NCBI RefSeq assembly: GCF_023065955.2
Contig: NW_026622874.1
Coordinates: forward strand, 6,058,001-6,122,000
Direction: 5' to 3'
Source of the DNA: Ursus arctos
Taxonomy: Eukaryota; Chordata; Mammalia; Carnivora; Ursidae
Length of the DNA: 64,000 bases
The notes under the pieces were generated by a model. That model ran no database searches and was not told the DNA's origin. It was given only the letters and a program-made list of their open reading frames with translations. Shown here piece after piece: positions 23,301 to 35,998 of the stretch. The position numbers were made by a program, and so were the translations under genes. How positions within the stretch are numbered: the stretch's first letter is position 1; each line of letters opens with the position of its first letter.

Positions 23301-25528
23301 CAAGATATACTCAGAACCTTCCATCATAAAACAGCAGAATATACATTCTTTTCAAGTGCACATGGACATTTTCCAGTATAGATCACATATTAGGCCACAA
23401 AACAGGCCTCAACAAATTCAAGAAGATCAAAGTCCTACGAGACACCTTTTCTGACCACAACACTATGAAATTGGAAGTTACCTACAAGAAAAACTGCAAA
23501 GACCACAAACACATGGAGGTTAAATAACATACTACTAAACAAGGAGTGACTCAACCAGGAAATACAAGAAGAAATTAAAAAAAAAAATACATTGAAACAA
23601 CGCAAATGAAAACACAACAGTCTAAAACCTCTGGGTTTTAGTTCTAAGCAGTTCTAAGAGGGAAGTTTACAGCAATATGGGCCTACCTCAAGAAGCAAGA
23701 AAAATCTCAAACAACCTAACCTTAGACCTAAAGGAGCTAGAAAGAGAACAACAAACAAAGCCTAGAGCCAGCAGAAAGAAGGAAATAATAAAGATTAGAG
23801 TAGAAATACATGATATAGAAACTTTAAAAACAATAGAATAGATCAATGAAATCAGGAACTGATTCTTTGAAAAACTTACTAAAATAGATAAGATAAGCCT
23901 CTAGCCAGACTTATCAAAAAGAAAAGAGAAAGGACCCAAATAATTAAAGTCATGAACAAGAGAGGAAAAATAACAACCCACACCACAGAAATACAGACAA
24001 TTAGAATATCATGAAAAACTATATGCCAACAAATTGGGCAACCTAGAAGAAATGGATAAATTCCTAGAAACATATAAAATTACCAAAACTGAAACAAGAA
24101 AAAAATAGAATATTTTCACAGACCAAAAACAAGCAAAGAAGTAAATCTGTAATGAAAAAACTGCCAACAAACAAAAGTCCAGGACCAGATTTCTTCACAG
24201 GCAAATTCTGCTAAGCATTTAAAGAAGAGTTAATACCTATTCTTCTCAAAATATTCCAAAAAATAGAAAAGGACGAAAAATTTCTAAATTCAGTCCAGGA
24301 GGCCAGCATTACCCTGATTCCAAAACCAGATAAAGACACCACAGAAAAAGAGAACTACAGACCAATATCTCTGACGAACACAGATGCAAAAATTGTTAAC
24401 AAAATACTAGCAAATTGAATCTAACAATACATTTAAAAATCATTCACCTCAGTCAAGTGGGATTTATTCCAGACTTGCAGGGTTGGTTCGGTATTCTCAA
24501 ATCCATCACCATGATTCATCACACTTAGAAAAGAAAGGACAAGATCCATAAGATCATTTCAGTAGATGTAGAAAAAGCATTTAACAAAGTACAACATACA
24601 TTCATGATAAAAACCCTCATAAAAGAGGTTTAGAGGGAACATACCTCAACATAATAAAGGCCATATATGAAAAACCCACAGCTAATATCATCCTAAATGG
24701 GGAAAAACTGAGAGCTTTTCCTCTGCAGTCAGGAACAAGACAGGAATGTCCACTCTCACTACTTTTATTCAACATAGTGGAATTGTTATCCATAGCAGTC
24801 ATACAACAAAAAGAAATAAAAGGCATCCAATTGGCAAAGAAGAATACTTTTACTATTTGCAGATGACACGATACTATATATAGAAAACCCAAAGAACTCC
24901 ACCAAAACTCTGCTGGTCCCAGGATACAAAATCAAATGTACAGAAATCTGTTGCATTTCTATACACCAATAATGAAGTAACAGAAAGAGAAGTTAAGGAA
25001 TCAATCTCATTTACAGTTGCACCAAAAATAATAAAATACTTAGGAATAAACCTAACCAAAGAGGTGCAAGACCTGTACTCTGAAAACTATAAAACACTGA
25101 TGAAAGAAATTGAATATGACATAAAGAAATGGAAATACATTTCACGCTCATGGGTTGGATGAACAAATGTTGTTAAAATGTCTTTACTACCCAAAGCAGT
25201 CTACACATTTAATGCAATCCCTATCGAAAAATCCAAGAGCATTTTTCACAGAGCTAAAACAAAAAATCGTAAAATTTATATGGAACTATAAAAGACCTTG
25301 AATAGCCAAAGGAATCTTGAAGAAGACAAGCAAAGGTAGAGGCATCACAATTCCAGACTTCACATTATATTACAAAGCTGTACTGATCAAGACGGTATGG
25401 TATTGGCACAAATATAGTCACATAGATCAATATAACAGAATAGAAAACCCAGATATGAACCCACAACTATATGGTCAATGAATCTTTGATAAAGCAGGAA
25501 AGAATATCCAATGGAAAAAAAGAATGTC

Positions 25529-25725
25529 GGGGCGCCTGGGTGGCACAGCAGTTAAGCATCTGCCTTCGGCTCAGGGCGTGATCCCGGCGTTATGGGATCA
25601 AACCCCACATCAGGCGGCTCTGCTGGAAGCCTGCTTCCTCCTCTCCCACTCCCCTTGCTTGTGTTTCCTCTCTCGCTGGCTGTCTCTATCTCTGTCAAAT
25701 AAATAAATAAAAATCTTAAAAAAAA
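25529..25725 (+). mobile_element. CAN-SINE, + orientation, nested in L1
   Basis: The head GGGGCGCCTGGGTGGCACAG leads to CGTGATCCCGGCGTTATGGG and the tail AAATAAATAAATAAAAATCT. The approximate target duplication is GAAAAAAAGAATGTC before and GAAAAAAATGTC after. It splits ORF2 of the surrounding L1. Confidence 0.95.
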
Positions 25726-26577
25726 GAAAAAAATGTCTCTTCAACAAATGGTGTTGGGAAAACTGGACAGCAACATGCAAAAGAGTGAAACTGGACCACT
25801 TTCTTATACTACATCCACAAAAATAAATACAAAATGGATTAAAGACCTAAATGTGAGACAGGAAACCATCGAAATCCTAGTGATTTCTTTGATATCAGCC
25901 ATAGTAACTTCTTTCTAGATATGTCTCCTGATGTAAGGGAAACAAAAGCAAAAATAAACTATTGGAACTACATCAGGATAAAAAACTTATGCACAGTAAA
26001 GGAATCAGTCAACAAAACTAAAAGACAATGTACAGAGTGGGAGAAGATATTTGCAAATGACATATTTGATAAGGAGCTAGTATCCAGAATATATAAAGTA
26101 CTTATAAAATAGAAGATATGAATAGATATTTTTCCAAAGAAGACATCCAGATGGCTAACAGACACAAATGCTCCACGTTGAAACAGGAAACAATGCTCAA
26201 CATCACTGATCATCAAGGAAATACAAACCAAAACTATAATGAGCTATCACCTCACATCTGTCAGAATGGCTAAAATCAACAACACAGTAAACAACCAGCA
26301 CTGGCAAGGATGTGGAGCAAAAGGAACCCTCATTCTCTGTTGGTGGGAATGCAAACTGGTGCGGCGACTGTGGAAAACAGTACTGTGGTTCTTCAGAAAG
26401 TTATAAGTAAAACCACCCTGTGATACAGCAATCATGCTACTGGGTATTTACCCAAAGAGTATAAAAATACTAATTCAAAGGGATTATGCACCCCTATGTT
26501 TATAGCAGCATTACCCACAATAGCCAAATTTTGGAAACAGCCTAAGTGTCTGTTGATTGATGAATGGGTTAAGAAAA

Positions 26578-26603
26578 TGTGTGTGCGTGTGTGTGTGTGT
26601 GTA
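26578..26603. repeat. (GT)n short tract in L1
   Basis: This is an imperfect GT run (with one GC) in the L1 at the site equivalent to the (TG)n of the antisense copy at 4254. It is an intrinsic microsatellite seed of this L1 family. Confidence 0.85.
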
Positions 26604-28439
26604 TACATACACAGTGGAATATTCCACAGCCATAAAATAGAATGAAATCTTGCCATTTGCAACAATATGGATGGAGCTAGAGTATACTACGCTAAGTGAA
26701 ATAAGTCAGTAAGGGAAAGACCAATACCGTATGATTTCACTCCTATGTGGAATTTAAGAAACAAAACAAGCAAAGGGAAAAAAGGGAGGGAGACAACCAA
26801 GAAACAGACTCTTACCTATAGTGAAACCAATGACGATTACCAGAGGGGAGGTGGCGGGGGGCTGGGTGAAATAGGTGATGGGGATTATGGAGTGCCCTTA
26901 CCTGGATGAGCACCAGGTGTCATGTGGAATCGTTGAATCATGATCTTGTACACCCAAAAGTAGTATTACACTGTATGTTTACGAACTAGAATTTAAGTTA
27001 AAACTATAAAAAAATGATGCCAAGACAAGGTTTTAGGAACTTGTGATATATAGTATTTTAAATGTTTCCGTTGGACAAAATAACAGTTTTAAAACAGAAC
27101 CAGCACTATTGTGTATAAGACCTTATTTGGATGCATTTCTAATGGCCGTCTTGCTTGGCCCCCTCCTATGAAATATCCCTTTCATATGAAAGAATACATT
27201 TAGGGAAGGGAAACTTCGTTGCTCCTCACTGTGTTAGAGCAGGGGCCTTTCTTCTCACCATTGGCTCATCAAAATACTTCACTTTTTCTTTGAAATCATG
27301 CAACAAAGGAAGGTCGGAGTCATAAGCTAGTCCCCAGGAGTTATTTTTAAAATGTATCTCCTCACATCTGATATAGTAGAAGGTATGATAGCCTATAAAA
27401 TACAGTACTTTGCCTTCAAGCAGCTTATTACATACCCACTGAAAAGTGTAAAAACTAATGTGACCAGATCTGGAGATTAGTTATAAGACTTAAATGTAAG
27501 TTGCCCTGTGTATTACACAATACTCATTTTCCTGTTGGAGCAGAGAGGAGAGTTATCTCAGACTGGGTGCTTGAGAAAGTTGGGAGTATTCATTTGAACC
27601 TATAACACATTTTCTGAAAACCCTGAGGTTAATAAAGGGTCCTTTACATAGGTTGGCTGAATTAGAGATTTCATATAAAACAGTAGGAAATAAGACTAGT
27701 AAAGTTACTAACTAGGGTTAGTTACCGTGAATATTGGGTAAGAATATAAACTTTATAAGAAAGAAAGGGTTTTTGCAAATGATAATGGCATTGATCAGAT
27801 GATGCATTAGGTAGACCAATCTCTATAGTGGTGTTCAGGGTGAGATGGAGGGAAGTTTGGGGAAAACTGAACAAATAGAGAAGACGTGGGAGAAGAATCT
27901 ATAGGACTTCATTATGAAGGAAGGGCAGGAGACAAGGAAGAATTTGTTCTGAAATTCTGAGTTAGATTAAGAAAATGATAACACTGAAGTAGGAAAGTCA
28001 GAGAAGGAACCAACTTTGGGGAAGATAGAATCAATTTTGTTTGTGTTATCTTGCTTGTTGGTGAGTCTGGGCTCCTCTTGAGACGTCTGGGTACAGAGTT
28101 CCAATACGCTTTTGAAAAGATTACAGAAAGGTTAGGGTAAAGCATATAAATTTGGGGATTTAATTCCTAGTCAATAAAGCCATTGAAGTTGTTGAGGTCT
28201 TTTTAAGGAGAAAAGACAGAAGGATAATATGGTGAGGGCAGCATATAGAAGGTAGAGGGCGGCCAGGAAAGAGTATTCCTAATCAGCAAAGGGTTTCCAT
28301 GATAACACTTTTATTTCCCTTTATTTAAATTCCCCCACATTGTTTGAGCTATTCTTCATTCATTAATCTTCATTTGTGGATAGTCATAGCTTATACTGAT
28401 CACAACATAGTATGTTGCAGGCATTGGGCTGAAAATTCA

Positions 28440-28640
28440 CTTGTACAGGATTCTCATTTAGTTATTATAACAGTCTAATGAGGTGGATCGTTATCCCCAC
28501 TTTGCAGGTGAGATAGCAGAGAGCTAGAGGGGGATAAATGAGTTAGCCCAAGTCCCAGAGCTGGTGAACAGCGAGCTAGGATTTGAACCAAGGTGTGTTT
28601 GACTCAAGAGTCAAGTTCTTAGTCACTCCACTGTGTATGT
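28440..28640 (-). repeat. MIR element, - orientation
   Basis: TTATCCCCACTTTGCAGGTG, GAGCTAGGATTTGAACC and the following TTCTTAGTCACTCCACTGTG match the reversed MIR core and head as recalled. Confidence 0.75.
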
Positions 28641-31005
28641 CCTACCTCCCCGACGTTTTAAGGACCATATCTTATAGATCTCCTCTGTCTCCCAAGTATG
28701 CCCCACATAATAGTATTAGTAAGTATTTATGCATTAATTACTTGAAAGAGCTTGGGAGGAGAGGATTAGCTATGGCAGAAGAACAAAATAGATTGAAATT
28801 GGCCTTTTATAGTTGAGTAGTTACTTGAATAAGCTGTAGTTTTAGCAAAATAGTTGGGGTAGAAATCAGACCTCAGAAAGTATGTACGAGTTAGTGAGGG
28901 GTTAAATACTAGAGTAATTAGATACAGGTTGTATCACAATGACAGGGAGCGGGATTGGAACAGGAACCTTTCTGGATTAGAAAACGTCTGTCTGTTTACA
29001 GCAGCCAGTGGAAATGATGAAATTGAAAACATAAGCTGTTTTCAGAGAAGGTATTTATTTGTATATATGTGGGATGACGAATACATTTAAATGAGTTGGC
29101 CAGAGAAAAGGTGAGGGACTTAACCTGCCTCTAAAACTTAAAAAAAAAAAAAAAAAAAAGTTAAAATGGGCATGAGTCAGTTTATCCAGATGGCCTAGAA
29201 GAAAGGGCAAGACAGTGTTGGGCTGGGGGAAGTGGGACTTTAAGGATCAAAGTTGGAAACAGACACATAGCAATGATTCTGAAAAGGAATTATTGTAGGA
29301 GACCAGGGCCCAGTGGAACTTAAAATGGCAGGAGTTTGTAACTGACCCGGTCTTTTTTTTTTTTTTTTTTAACCCTTCCCTTCATTAATTCTTTGTAGCC
29401 AAGAAAATAGACATAGCTTTAATAAAAAATTGAGACTTAGCGGAAGACCACATGAGTCAGGGAATGTGAACATATTCAACATGCAAATAAAAACAAAATT
29501 TTAAGAGATTGGTTTTTATTTGAAACGTTAAACAGCATGAAAGGCATGCACAGGAAGTTACTGCTTTCCAGAGTGAAGGAGCTGAGATCGCTGTGGTAGG
29601 TAGGCACTGAGGCACTGCTGGTTGAGGCCGACTAGCCTGGCCCTGTACATGGTAATAGTTCTCTTCAGGATCTTTCTCGGTATTCTAAGAAAAGGTAATC
29701 TTCCTTCATCTTCTCTTATTCTTTATACTGTAGATCAGATGATTAAATCAAAAGGTTGTGGTCATGTGTGGTGCCCAAGTTAAAAATTTTAAAGGAAACT
29801 GCCTCCTACTTCACAAACAGTATCTTCTAAAGCCATTTTCCTTTAAAAGGCAATAAAAATATATGCATGTCTATAGAGCCTAAAAATATGTAACTAACTA
29901 GGCTGGGCAACTTTTTAACGACGATTGTATCGCTTTTGTTGTTAGATTCTTTTGCTTGTCCTCCGGTACACCTTCCCATATGAGAGAAAAGAGAACCAAA
30001 TCCCTTTTAAAGGGCCTCTTTGAGATAGATAGAGATATATGAACTTGGCTCCTCAGGAGTTTAAATTCTGAGAGATGCTAAAGCCAGGTTCAGGGTTTCA
30101 GTTCGTCTGCTGTGAGCATCAGATACTTACCGATTTACCTGAAATATACTTTCCTCATTACTGTTCAGTGGCCCAAATTGTATTTATGAACACAGCCAGA
30201 CTTCCCAAAGGCAAATAGTGTTCCCCTGAGTGTATTAGAATACACTTCTAATCTAAGCACTGCGAATTTCAACTCCTTTTTTTTCCTTGTGCCTTTTATA
30301 TCTTTCTGTATACTGATTGTTTTCATTCTTCTTGCGGCTAGGACCTTCTTTTGTAGATTTTCATATGCTGGCAGTCCTTATCCTAGTCTTGCCCTTGTTT
30401 TGAAGATGTAACAAAACACAAACTTTCTCCTGATAAATTCTGAAATGTAGAATGTGTGTCATTGAATATAATTAGAAAACATTTCTATCTAGAATCACGA
30501 TAGTTGCATCAGCAAGAAAGTCTTAAGACAGTTATGAGTTTCATTCGATGTTAACCTTTTCCTTTTGGTTGGCATTTTATTGACCATTTTAGAAAACAGA
30601 GGAGCTTTATTGCAGTACAACCCTAATTTTTGCAGAATATTTTACTTTAAACCTTCTAAATATAGGGTACTTCAGTTTTAAAAATGATGCGTTTTGTTTT
30701 CACAAGATAAAATGGCAGAACCCAATTAGTGAGAAATCCTAATATTCTTTAGAAATCATGTAAATATGTGTGTTTTTAATGTTAGATTAAAAGAATATTC
30801 TGTGGTTCAAGGGTGAAATTTTACTAATTTATCATATACAAGTAATTTGAACTTTCCTACACGTGACCGGCTTTAATTCGTCGAGAACTGCAACAGTTCA
30901 GTAACCCTCTTCCCATGTGTTGTCAGGCAGTAGTGCTGCGGTAGGCCTTGTCAAAGAAGACATTTATTTCACTTATTTCTTGTATGATGCTTTTAAAAAC
31001 AGTGG

Positions 31006-31198
31006 CGGTGCGCCTGGGTGGCTCAGTTGGTTAAGCGTCTGCTTTTGGCTCAGGTTGTGATCTCAGGGTCCTGGGACTGAGTCCCACATCCAGCTCCCTG
31101 CTTTGCAGAGAGCCTCCTTCTCCCTCTGGCTCTGCCTCTCTGTCTGTCTCTCATGAATAAATAAATAAACTCTTTAAAAATAAATAAATAAAAATTTA
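31006..31198 (+). mobile_element. CAN-SINE, + orientation, 95 bp upstream of an exon
   Basis: The sequence GCGCCTGGGTGGCTCAGTTG, GGTTGTGATCTCAGGGTCC and TCTCATGAATAAATAAATAA is followed by a second A-rich run and (TA)n at 31201-31220. Its 3' end lies within 100 bases of the acceptor of the exon at 31293, so the pyrimidine tract of that exon begins just beyond the SINE tail. Confidence 0.92.
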
Positions 31199-31292
31199 AA
31201 AATATATATATATATGTATATCTCACTGAAGTTTTTCTGTTTGTATTACTTTTTTTTTTTTGTCCTTTGTCTGTATGCATTTGTATTTCCAG

Positions 31293-31398
31293 GGTCAGTG
31301 ATGAAAAGGATGCACGAGGGTATCTCCAGGCCTTAGCTTCTAAAATGACTGAAGAGTTGGAAGCTTTGAGAAATTCCAGCCTGGGTGCACGAGCAACA
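31293..31398 (+). CDS. CDC42BPA: MRCK-alpha distal coiled-coil exon (106 nt)
   Basis: The leading G completes Trp (TG|G). Thirty-five codons follow: [18 protein letters not shown], then [17 protein letters not shown]. The [19 protein letters not shown] segment is a strongly conserved MRCK signature; the NSSLGARAT end leads into the more variable DMPWKMRR region. The acceptor TTGTATTTCCAG and donor ACA|GTAAGT are both near consensus. It enters in phase 2 and leaves in phase 0. GARAT replaces the human GTRAT as I recall it. Confidence 0.97.
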
Positions 31399-31827
31399 GT
31401 AAGTCCTGCCGTTTTGCGTGGAGAGTTATTGTAAGGGTGGGCGGGGAGGCTCGCACACATTGTAATAAACCTGAGCACTTCTGCTAGTTTGTCTAGGCCT
31501 TAGCTCATTGTCAAGTTTTTCATGAGCATTCACTTTGTCCAAGTCTCTGCCAGTTTAGGAAGTCATAGCACATCGCTGCTCAACTGTAATTTGCATAGGA
31601 GCCACTATTGGTAATAATTACGAAAAATACACTCCTTTGTATGGAGGTCTACAATGATTTCTGAAATTAATGAAAAATAATATATTTTCACACATAGTGT
31701 TTCAATTCTATTCTGTTATTAGAGAAAGATAGTGCTTTTAAGTAGTTTCTAACTATCCTTGCATTACTGAATTTAAATGGTAAAGAAAAAGTCGGATGGG
31801 GCTAACAACAGTCATATTATTTGGTAG
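31399..31827 (+). other. CDC42BPA: CDC42BPA short intron (429 bp)
   Basis: The donor is GTAAGTCC and the acceptor ATTATTTGGTAG at 31827. The sequence is unique and AT-rich, with no repeat or exon recognised. A minus-strand open frame crossing the upstream exon and this intron is chance. Confidence 0.9.
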
Positions 31828-31976
31828 GATATGCCCTGGAAAATGCGTCGTTTTGCAAAACTGGATATGTCAGCTAGACTGGAGTTGCAGTCAGCTCTGG
31901 ATGCAGAAATAAGAGCTAAACAGGCCATCCAAGAAGAGCTCAATAAAGTGAAAGCAGCTAACATCATCACAGAATG
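31828..31976 (+). CDS. CDC42BPA: MRCK-alpha distal coiled-coil exon (149 nt)
   Basis: The exon has 49 codons plus two bases: [19 protein letters not shown], then [19 protein letters not shown] and [13 protein letters not shown] then joins T from the next exon to make Cys. The first half is the conserved basic [19 protein letters not shown] segment, and the second half is the start of the last coiled coil. The acceptor TTGGTAG is modest and the donor TG|GTAAGA good. It enters in phase 0 and leaves in phase 2. KAANI stands where human has KASNI by memory. Confidence 0.97.
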
Positions 31977-33538
31977 GTAAGATTGAATGAGAGAGTCTGC
32001 TAGAATAATTTCTACATTGGTCCAAAAGTATTTGGGGGAGAAGTTACTTGTTTAATTGATACCTATCTCTTTTTTCTTTTGAGTAATGACCAGAAAAATT
32101 TATGAATACTTGAAAATGAATAAAAGCTTTCAAGCCTTGTATGCAGTGATGGGATTTTAATACAACCTTGCTTTCTCTGACTTGTCCATAAAGTAGAAAT
32201 AACAGTGCTAATTAATATTTTAATATTTATTTTCCCCTTATTTGTAAAATTTAGTTGACTCTCAAATTCTGTTCCATTAAATCCCAAATTCTCTCCTGTT
32301 CTAGAGTGTCATATTAATATAAAAATGCAACATATATTCCGAACAAAACACAGTCATCCGGGAGTTCTGGCCTCTACCATAGATCTTTTACAAATGGAGA
32401 TTCTCTTAATGATAAATTTCGTAGTGGTATAACAAATGTTAATTATAATTGTTTTTTCATGTTCTTTTATGTTTTAAAAAAAGTATATCCTCCACAGTCT
32501 GAGACAATCCTGGATAATGACATTCTTTCAATGCTCTTTGCAATAGTAGAGCAAATTATACTCTGAATAAATAAATGATAAAATGAAAATCTTAATTGGA
32601 TTGGATATAAACATGGTTCAAGAGTAAGTCAGTATTGGTGATATAGAGGAACAATAGAAAGTTCATGTTACAAATCAACATATTAGTAGAAAAATCCATT
32701 TGGTGCTGGAATAGTAGCGTTCCAAAGGCATTCAATCATGAAAAGAAATACAGTCCCGTAAATTCAGTTTGTAATGTGTGAAGCCTTAGTCCTTAAACTG
32801 TAATCATTAATGTTTTGAATCCAATTAAAGGTCAGCTGCCTGGCACCCCACTGAACTATAAACTCTTGTTATAAATAATCTAGACATAAATTAAGTATGC
32901 TTTGCTTAAATGTGCTAGCATGACATTGAAAATGTGAGAGAACATTTTCTGGAGAATGTGAGTCAATCCTAGCACAAAGAGCTACTGATGTCATTCTCTG
33001 TGTTGTAATTGGAACGAGCACGATCAGCCTTCCAGTGCCTGGGACACAGGCGTTTGCACATTTGCTCATAAACCAGACTGTGAATGAAACTGGAGACTAC
33101 AGATGTCCTCATAAAAATGCTCCACTTTCATGGTTCTCTGTGGAAGAGTCTAACAAAACCCTAAATTTAACCTTTGATTTTATGACATTTTAAAATGGAA
33201 TCATTGAGCTCCGGGTCAGCATCTTTTTCGATAAAAGGCCAGATACTACTCAGTATTTTCAGCTTCGCAGGCCACATTGCCTCTGCCTACTCAACTGCAC
33301 TATTGTGCGGAACCAGCCAGAGACAGCCCGTGAGTGAGTGAGTCTGGCTGCGGCGCAGTAAAAGTCTATTTCTACAGCAGTAGATGACCGGCCGGATTGT
33401 CTTTCCTGCAGTGGCTTGCACTTCCCTGACTTGACGTGACTGACATTTAAACCAGGAAGCTCCGACTGCGTACAGTAGGATGGCTCACTAAACAGCAGTA
33501 AAAATAATGACATTTTTCCTTTTTTTCCCTTATTGAAG
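31977..33538 (+). other. CDC42BPA: CDC42BPA intron (1.6 kb)
   Basis: The donor is GTAAGA and the acceptor TTTTTTCCCTTATTGAAG at 33538. It is mostly unique AT-rich sequence with a MER-type DNA transposon remnant near 33205-33425. No further exon was seen. Confidence 0.88.
33205..33425. repeat. Old hAT/MER-type DNA transposon remnant
   Basis: The phrases GATAAAAGGCCAGATACTAC, TCGCAGGCCACATTGCC, CTACTCAACTGCACTATTG and GTAAAAGTCTATTTCTAC follow the order of a common mammalian hAT-derived repeat ('AAGGGCCAGATAGTAAATAT...'). It is diverged and the family name is not assigned. Confidence 0.65.
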
Positions 33539-33630
33539 TAAACTAAAAGATTCAGAGAAGAAGAACTTGGAGCTACTCTCAGAAATCGAGCAACTGATAA
33601 AGGACACTGAAGAGCTTAGATCTGAAAAGG
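33539..33630 (+). CDS. CDC42BPA: MRCK-alpha distal coiled-coil exon (92 nt)
   Basis: The leading T completes Cys (TG|T). Thirty codons follow: KLKDSEKKNLELLSEIEQ, then LIKDTEELRSEK. The final G begins a Gly codon. Leu and Ile at heptad spacing indicate the end of the last coiled-coil block, which in MRCK packs against the kinase domain in the autoinhibited state. The acceptor TTATTGAAG has a good T/C tract, and the donor is G|GTATGA. It enters in phase 2 and leaves in phase 1. Confidence 0.96.
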
Positions 33631-35998
33631 GTATGAGAATGTGTTTTGCATCAATCAGGGCTTATTCTGTTGTGAATGTATTTTATTACCCAAGAATCCG
33701 CGTACGCGCAGGTCGGAGAATCGTTCACACTAATTAAGCATGCGGGCGCTCACTGATGGATATATGTGCAGATATGTGACACACACACTCGCTACACTGG
33801 TCTCAGAGTCCTTTTGTTGTGCTTAATGTACGTGGTTTAAAGATTTCACACTAACAGAAAACTCACTTTGACATGAATTGGACTGTTTTTTCAATGCCAT
33901 GGACGATTTCACAAATAAGATTTTTGTGATTGGGGAAAAAACCTCTTATTTTTATAATATATTTTATACTCTTTTCAGATGTTGTAGGATTCACTTCCAG
34001 GGTAGTTGAGGAAACAATGTATGAAGTAATTTAAGATTAATCTAATCCCATATTAAAAGGCAATTCCGTGGTCAACTGTTTTTGCACGTCATTGTTTTCT
34101 TCCACGTTTGATTCTTACACTGCGTGTCCTGCAGGATCTCTCCGGGTTTATTCCCATGTCCTTGAAATTACCTGAGCATGTTTCCGTTAACGTGAAAAGT
34201 AACTCAGGGTGCATGGCAGCTATTACAGGAACTTCTTAAACTTTTTTTTCATAATGTGGGCATTAAGAATGTGAAGATTTAATAAAAAGAAATTCAGAAT
34301 GTTATTTTCTCAATGAAGGGATCTCTTATATGCTGTTAGTAGAAATTCATTGTCCTGAGGTCCCTGGGTGGCTCAGTCAGTTGAGCATCTGACTGTTGAT
34401 CTCAGGGTCATGAGTTCAAGCCCTGAGATGGGCTCCACACTGGACGTGGAACCTACTTAAAAAAAGAAAGAAAGAAAGAGAGAAAGAAATTCATTGTCCT
34501 GACGAAGTCTGTATTCCTGACTGAATAGTGAACTAATTAATGGCTTAATGTTATGCATACATTATGTGAGGCTTCCCTGTAATTTCTCAGTCCTGTGACA
34601 CACAGTCATGTCAAACTGGTTGGGTCTCTGTATCTGCTTTTAAAATTGTGGAGAAAAAATAAAATAGAACTGTGGAAGAAAGAGAGGGTATCACATAAAG
34701 GAGTTGACATGAAAAAATCATTAAAAGTAGTGGATGTTCAAAAAAAGTTTTTGTCAGTTGAATTTCCTAGTGAACAGGAAAAGAAGGAACCCAGCAGCAA
34801 AAGTGAATTAGGAACTCACACTGAGCACAAGGCTTCACACTAAATTGAGAATCAAGCAGAGTTTTCAAAGATGAAGAGTGGAATTGGTCTGCATTATTAG
34901 TGAGTAGAGGGAAAAGAATATATAAGACCTGGAGGACCTGTAAGGCAGTTTTTATAGAAGAGAGACCAGTGCAGAGTGTGACTGACTATAACACGCCACG
35001 TGCCACTGACTGCATCATTTTTAGAATAGATGCTCGAGTTTATCACATTGCTTTATGACAGCATGTTAAGCTATAGCTTTTATGTGGATTTAGAACATTG
35101 TAGAATAATAAAATTTCACCTTATGTTGTAAGATAATGTACTATACTACTTAAATATAATGTAATGTTTATGTAATATAATGAGGGCAAGGATTTTTTTA
35201 CTGCTGTGTTTACTTATACATCCCAGTATCTAGACAAGGTTTGGCACATAACAGGCTCTCAGTAAATATTTATTGACTGGATGCATTTCTGAACATAGTG
35301 CCTTATCTGGCATCCATGGTGTGTTATTAGAGAGTAGTATGAAAGGCACACAATTGATGTCACTTCCTATCATTGCATATATATTTTAAGAATTATTTTG
35401 GAAGTTATGCATTTGAAGTTAATACCATAGCCAACAAATATACATCAACTTCCGAAACTTCATCTGAGAAAAACTAGGGTATGAGTGATTTATTCTGTCA
35501 GTAAAACAATGCCTGAAATCAGATGGAGGCCTTGACCAAAGTTTTCTCATAACTAAATACATTCACTGTATTTCTACATTATTATACGAGGTTATTTATA
35601 TTAGTGCGTACTGTATGTTTGCTAAGAGGTTTTCAAAACAGAAACCTTTTTTGGTGATAAATTAGCTTAGAAAAGTCAGATATAACCATGTTTTTAAAAT
35701 TCTCCCAAGTCTACCAAGATTTAATGTGTTTCTTATGATGTGCTCTGTGGGAAAAGAAAGAAATTCAAGACCTCAGGGCAGGAAACAAGTATGTCATGGA
35801 GACTGATATAACTCTTAAGTGATATCCCAAGAAACATTAATATAGTTTTTTTTTTAAATATGTAGAGCTAATAGTATCGATCAGCTTTAAAATGTGGTAG
35901 CTTGTGAACAACTCTTAATAGATTCAGACAGGAATGGTTATCCATGAAAATTAGTTTAAATTGTTCTAGTTTTAAAAAAAGTTGCTGCTGTCTTCTAG
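33631..35998 (+). other. CDC42BPA: CDC42BPA intron (2.4 kb)
   Basis: The donor is GTATGAGA and the acceptor GCTGCTGTCTTCTAG at 35998. A short CAN-SINE lies at 34359-34484. A MIR/L2-like tail is at about 35225-35285 (TTGGCACATAACAGGCTCTC and AGTAAATATTTATTGACTGG). The rest is unique. Confidence 0.88.
34359..34484 (+). mobile_element. Short CAN-SINE, + orientation, with exact 18-bp duplication
   Basis: GGTCCCTGGGTGGCTCAGTC and TTGATCTCAGGGTCATGAG are followed by a truncated body and an AAAGAAAGAAAGAGAG tail rather than AATAAATAAA. AGAAATTCATTGTCCTGA flanks it exactly at 34341-34358 and 34485-34502. The body lacks the CT-rich segment of the other copies, so it belongs to a different, shorter subfamily. 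Confidence 0.95.

Larger units (their letters stand above)
20396..27010 (+). mobile_element. Long L1 (about 6.6 kb including a nested SINE), + orientation, inactive
   Basis: It starts with GACAGGAAGATGGTGGTGGA (L1 5'-region wording). An ORF1-like stretch follows at about 21500-22400, then ORF2. The RT motif is seen at about 24855 as TTTGCAGATGACACGATAC (F-A-D-D-T), and the late ORF2 region GGATGTGGAGCAAAAGGAAC precedes the 3' UTR, ending AACTATAAAAAAA. Reading frames are interrupted repeatedly, so no intact ORF1 or ORF2 remains. A CAN-SINE interrupts it at 25529-25725. AAAAAATGA occurs at both flanks (20392 and about 27005), a possible but ambiguous target duplication. Confidence 0.85.
18162..31292 (+). 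other. CDC42BPA: CDC42BPA intron (13.1 kb), the longest complete intron in the window
   Basis: The donor is GTGAGT and the acceptor TTGTATTTCCAG at 31292. 18162-19676 is AT-rich unique sequence. 19677-27010 is a CAN-SINE, a tandem duplication and a large L1 carrying another SINE. 27011-31005 is mostly unique apart from a MIR and A/T runs at 29141-29159 and 29351-29370. A CAN-SINE lies 100 bases before the acceptor. Confidence 0.85.

Noticed and set aside
21500..26200. Reverse transcriptase-like coding sequence
   Set aside because: It belongs to an L1 with many stops and a SINE inside ORF2, not to a host gene or an active element.
31050..31478. 142-codon open frame on the - strand
   Set aside because: It runs across a SINE, an A/T-rich run and the antisense of a confirmed exon, and its residues follow the SINE reverse complement (DRQRGRARGRRR). 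It is chance plus repeat.
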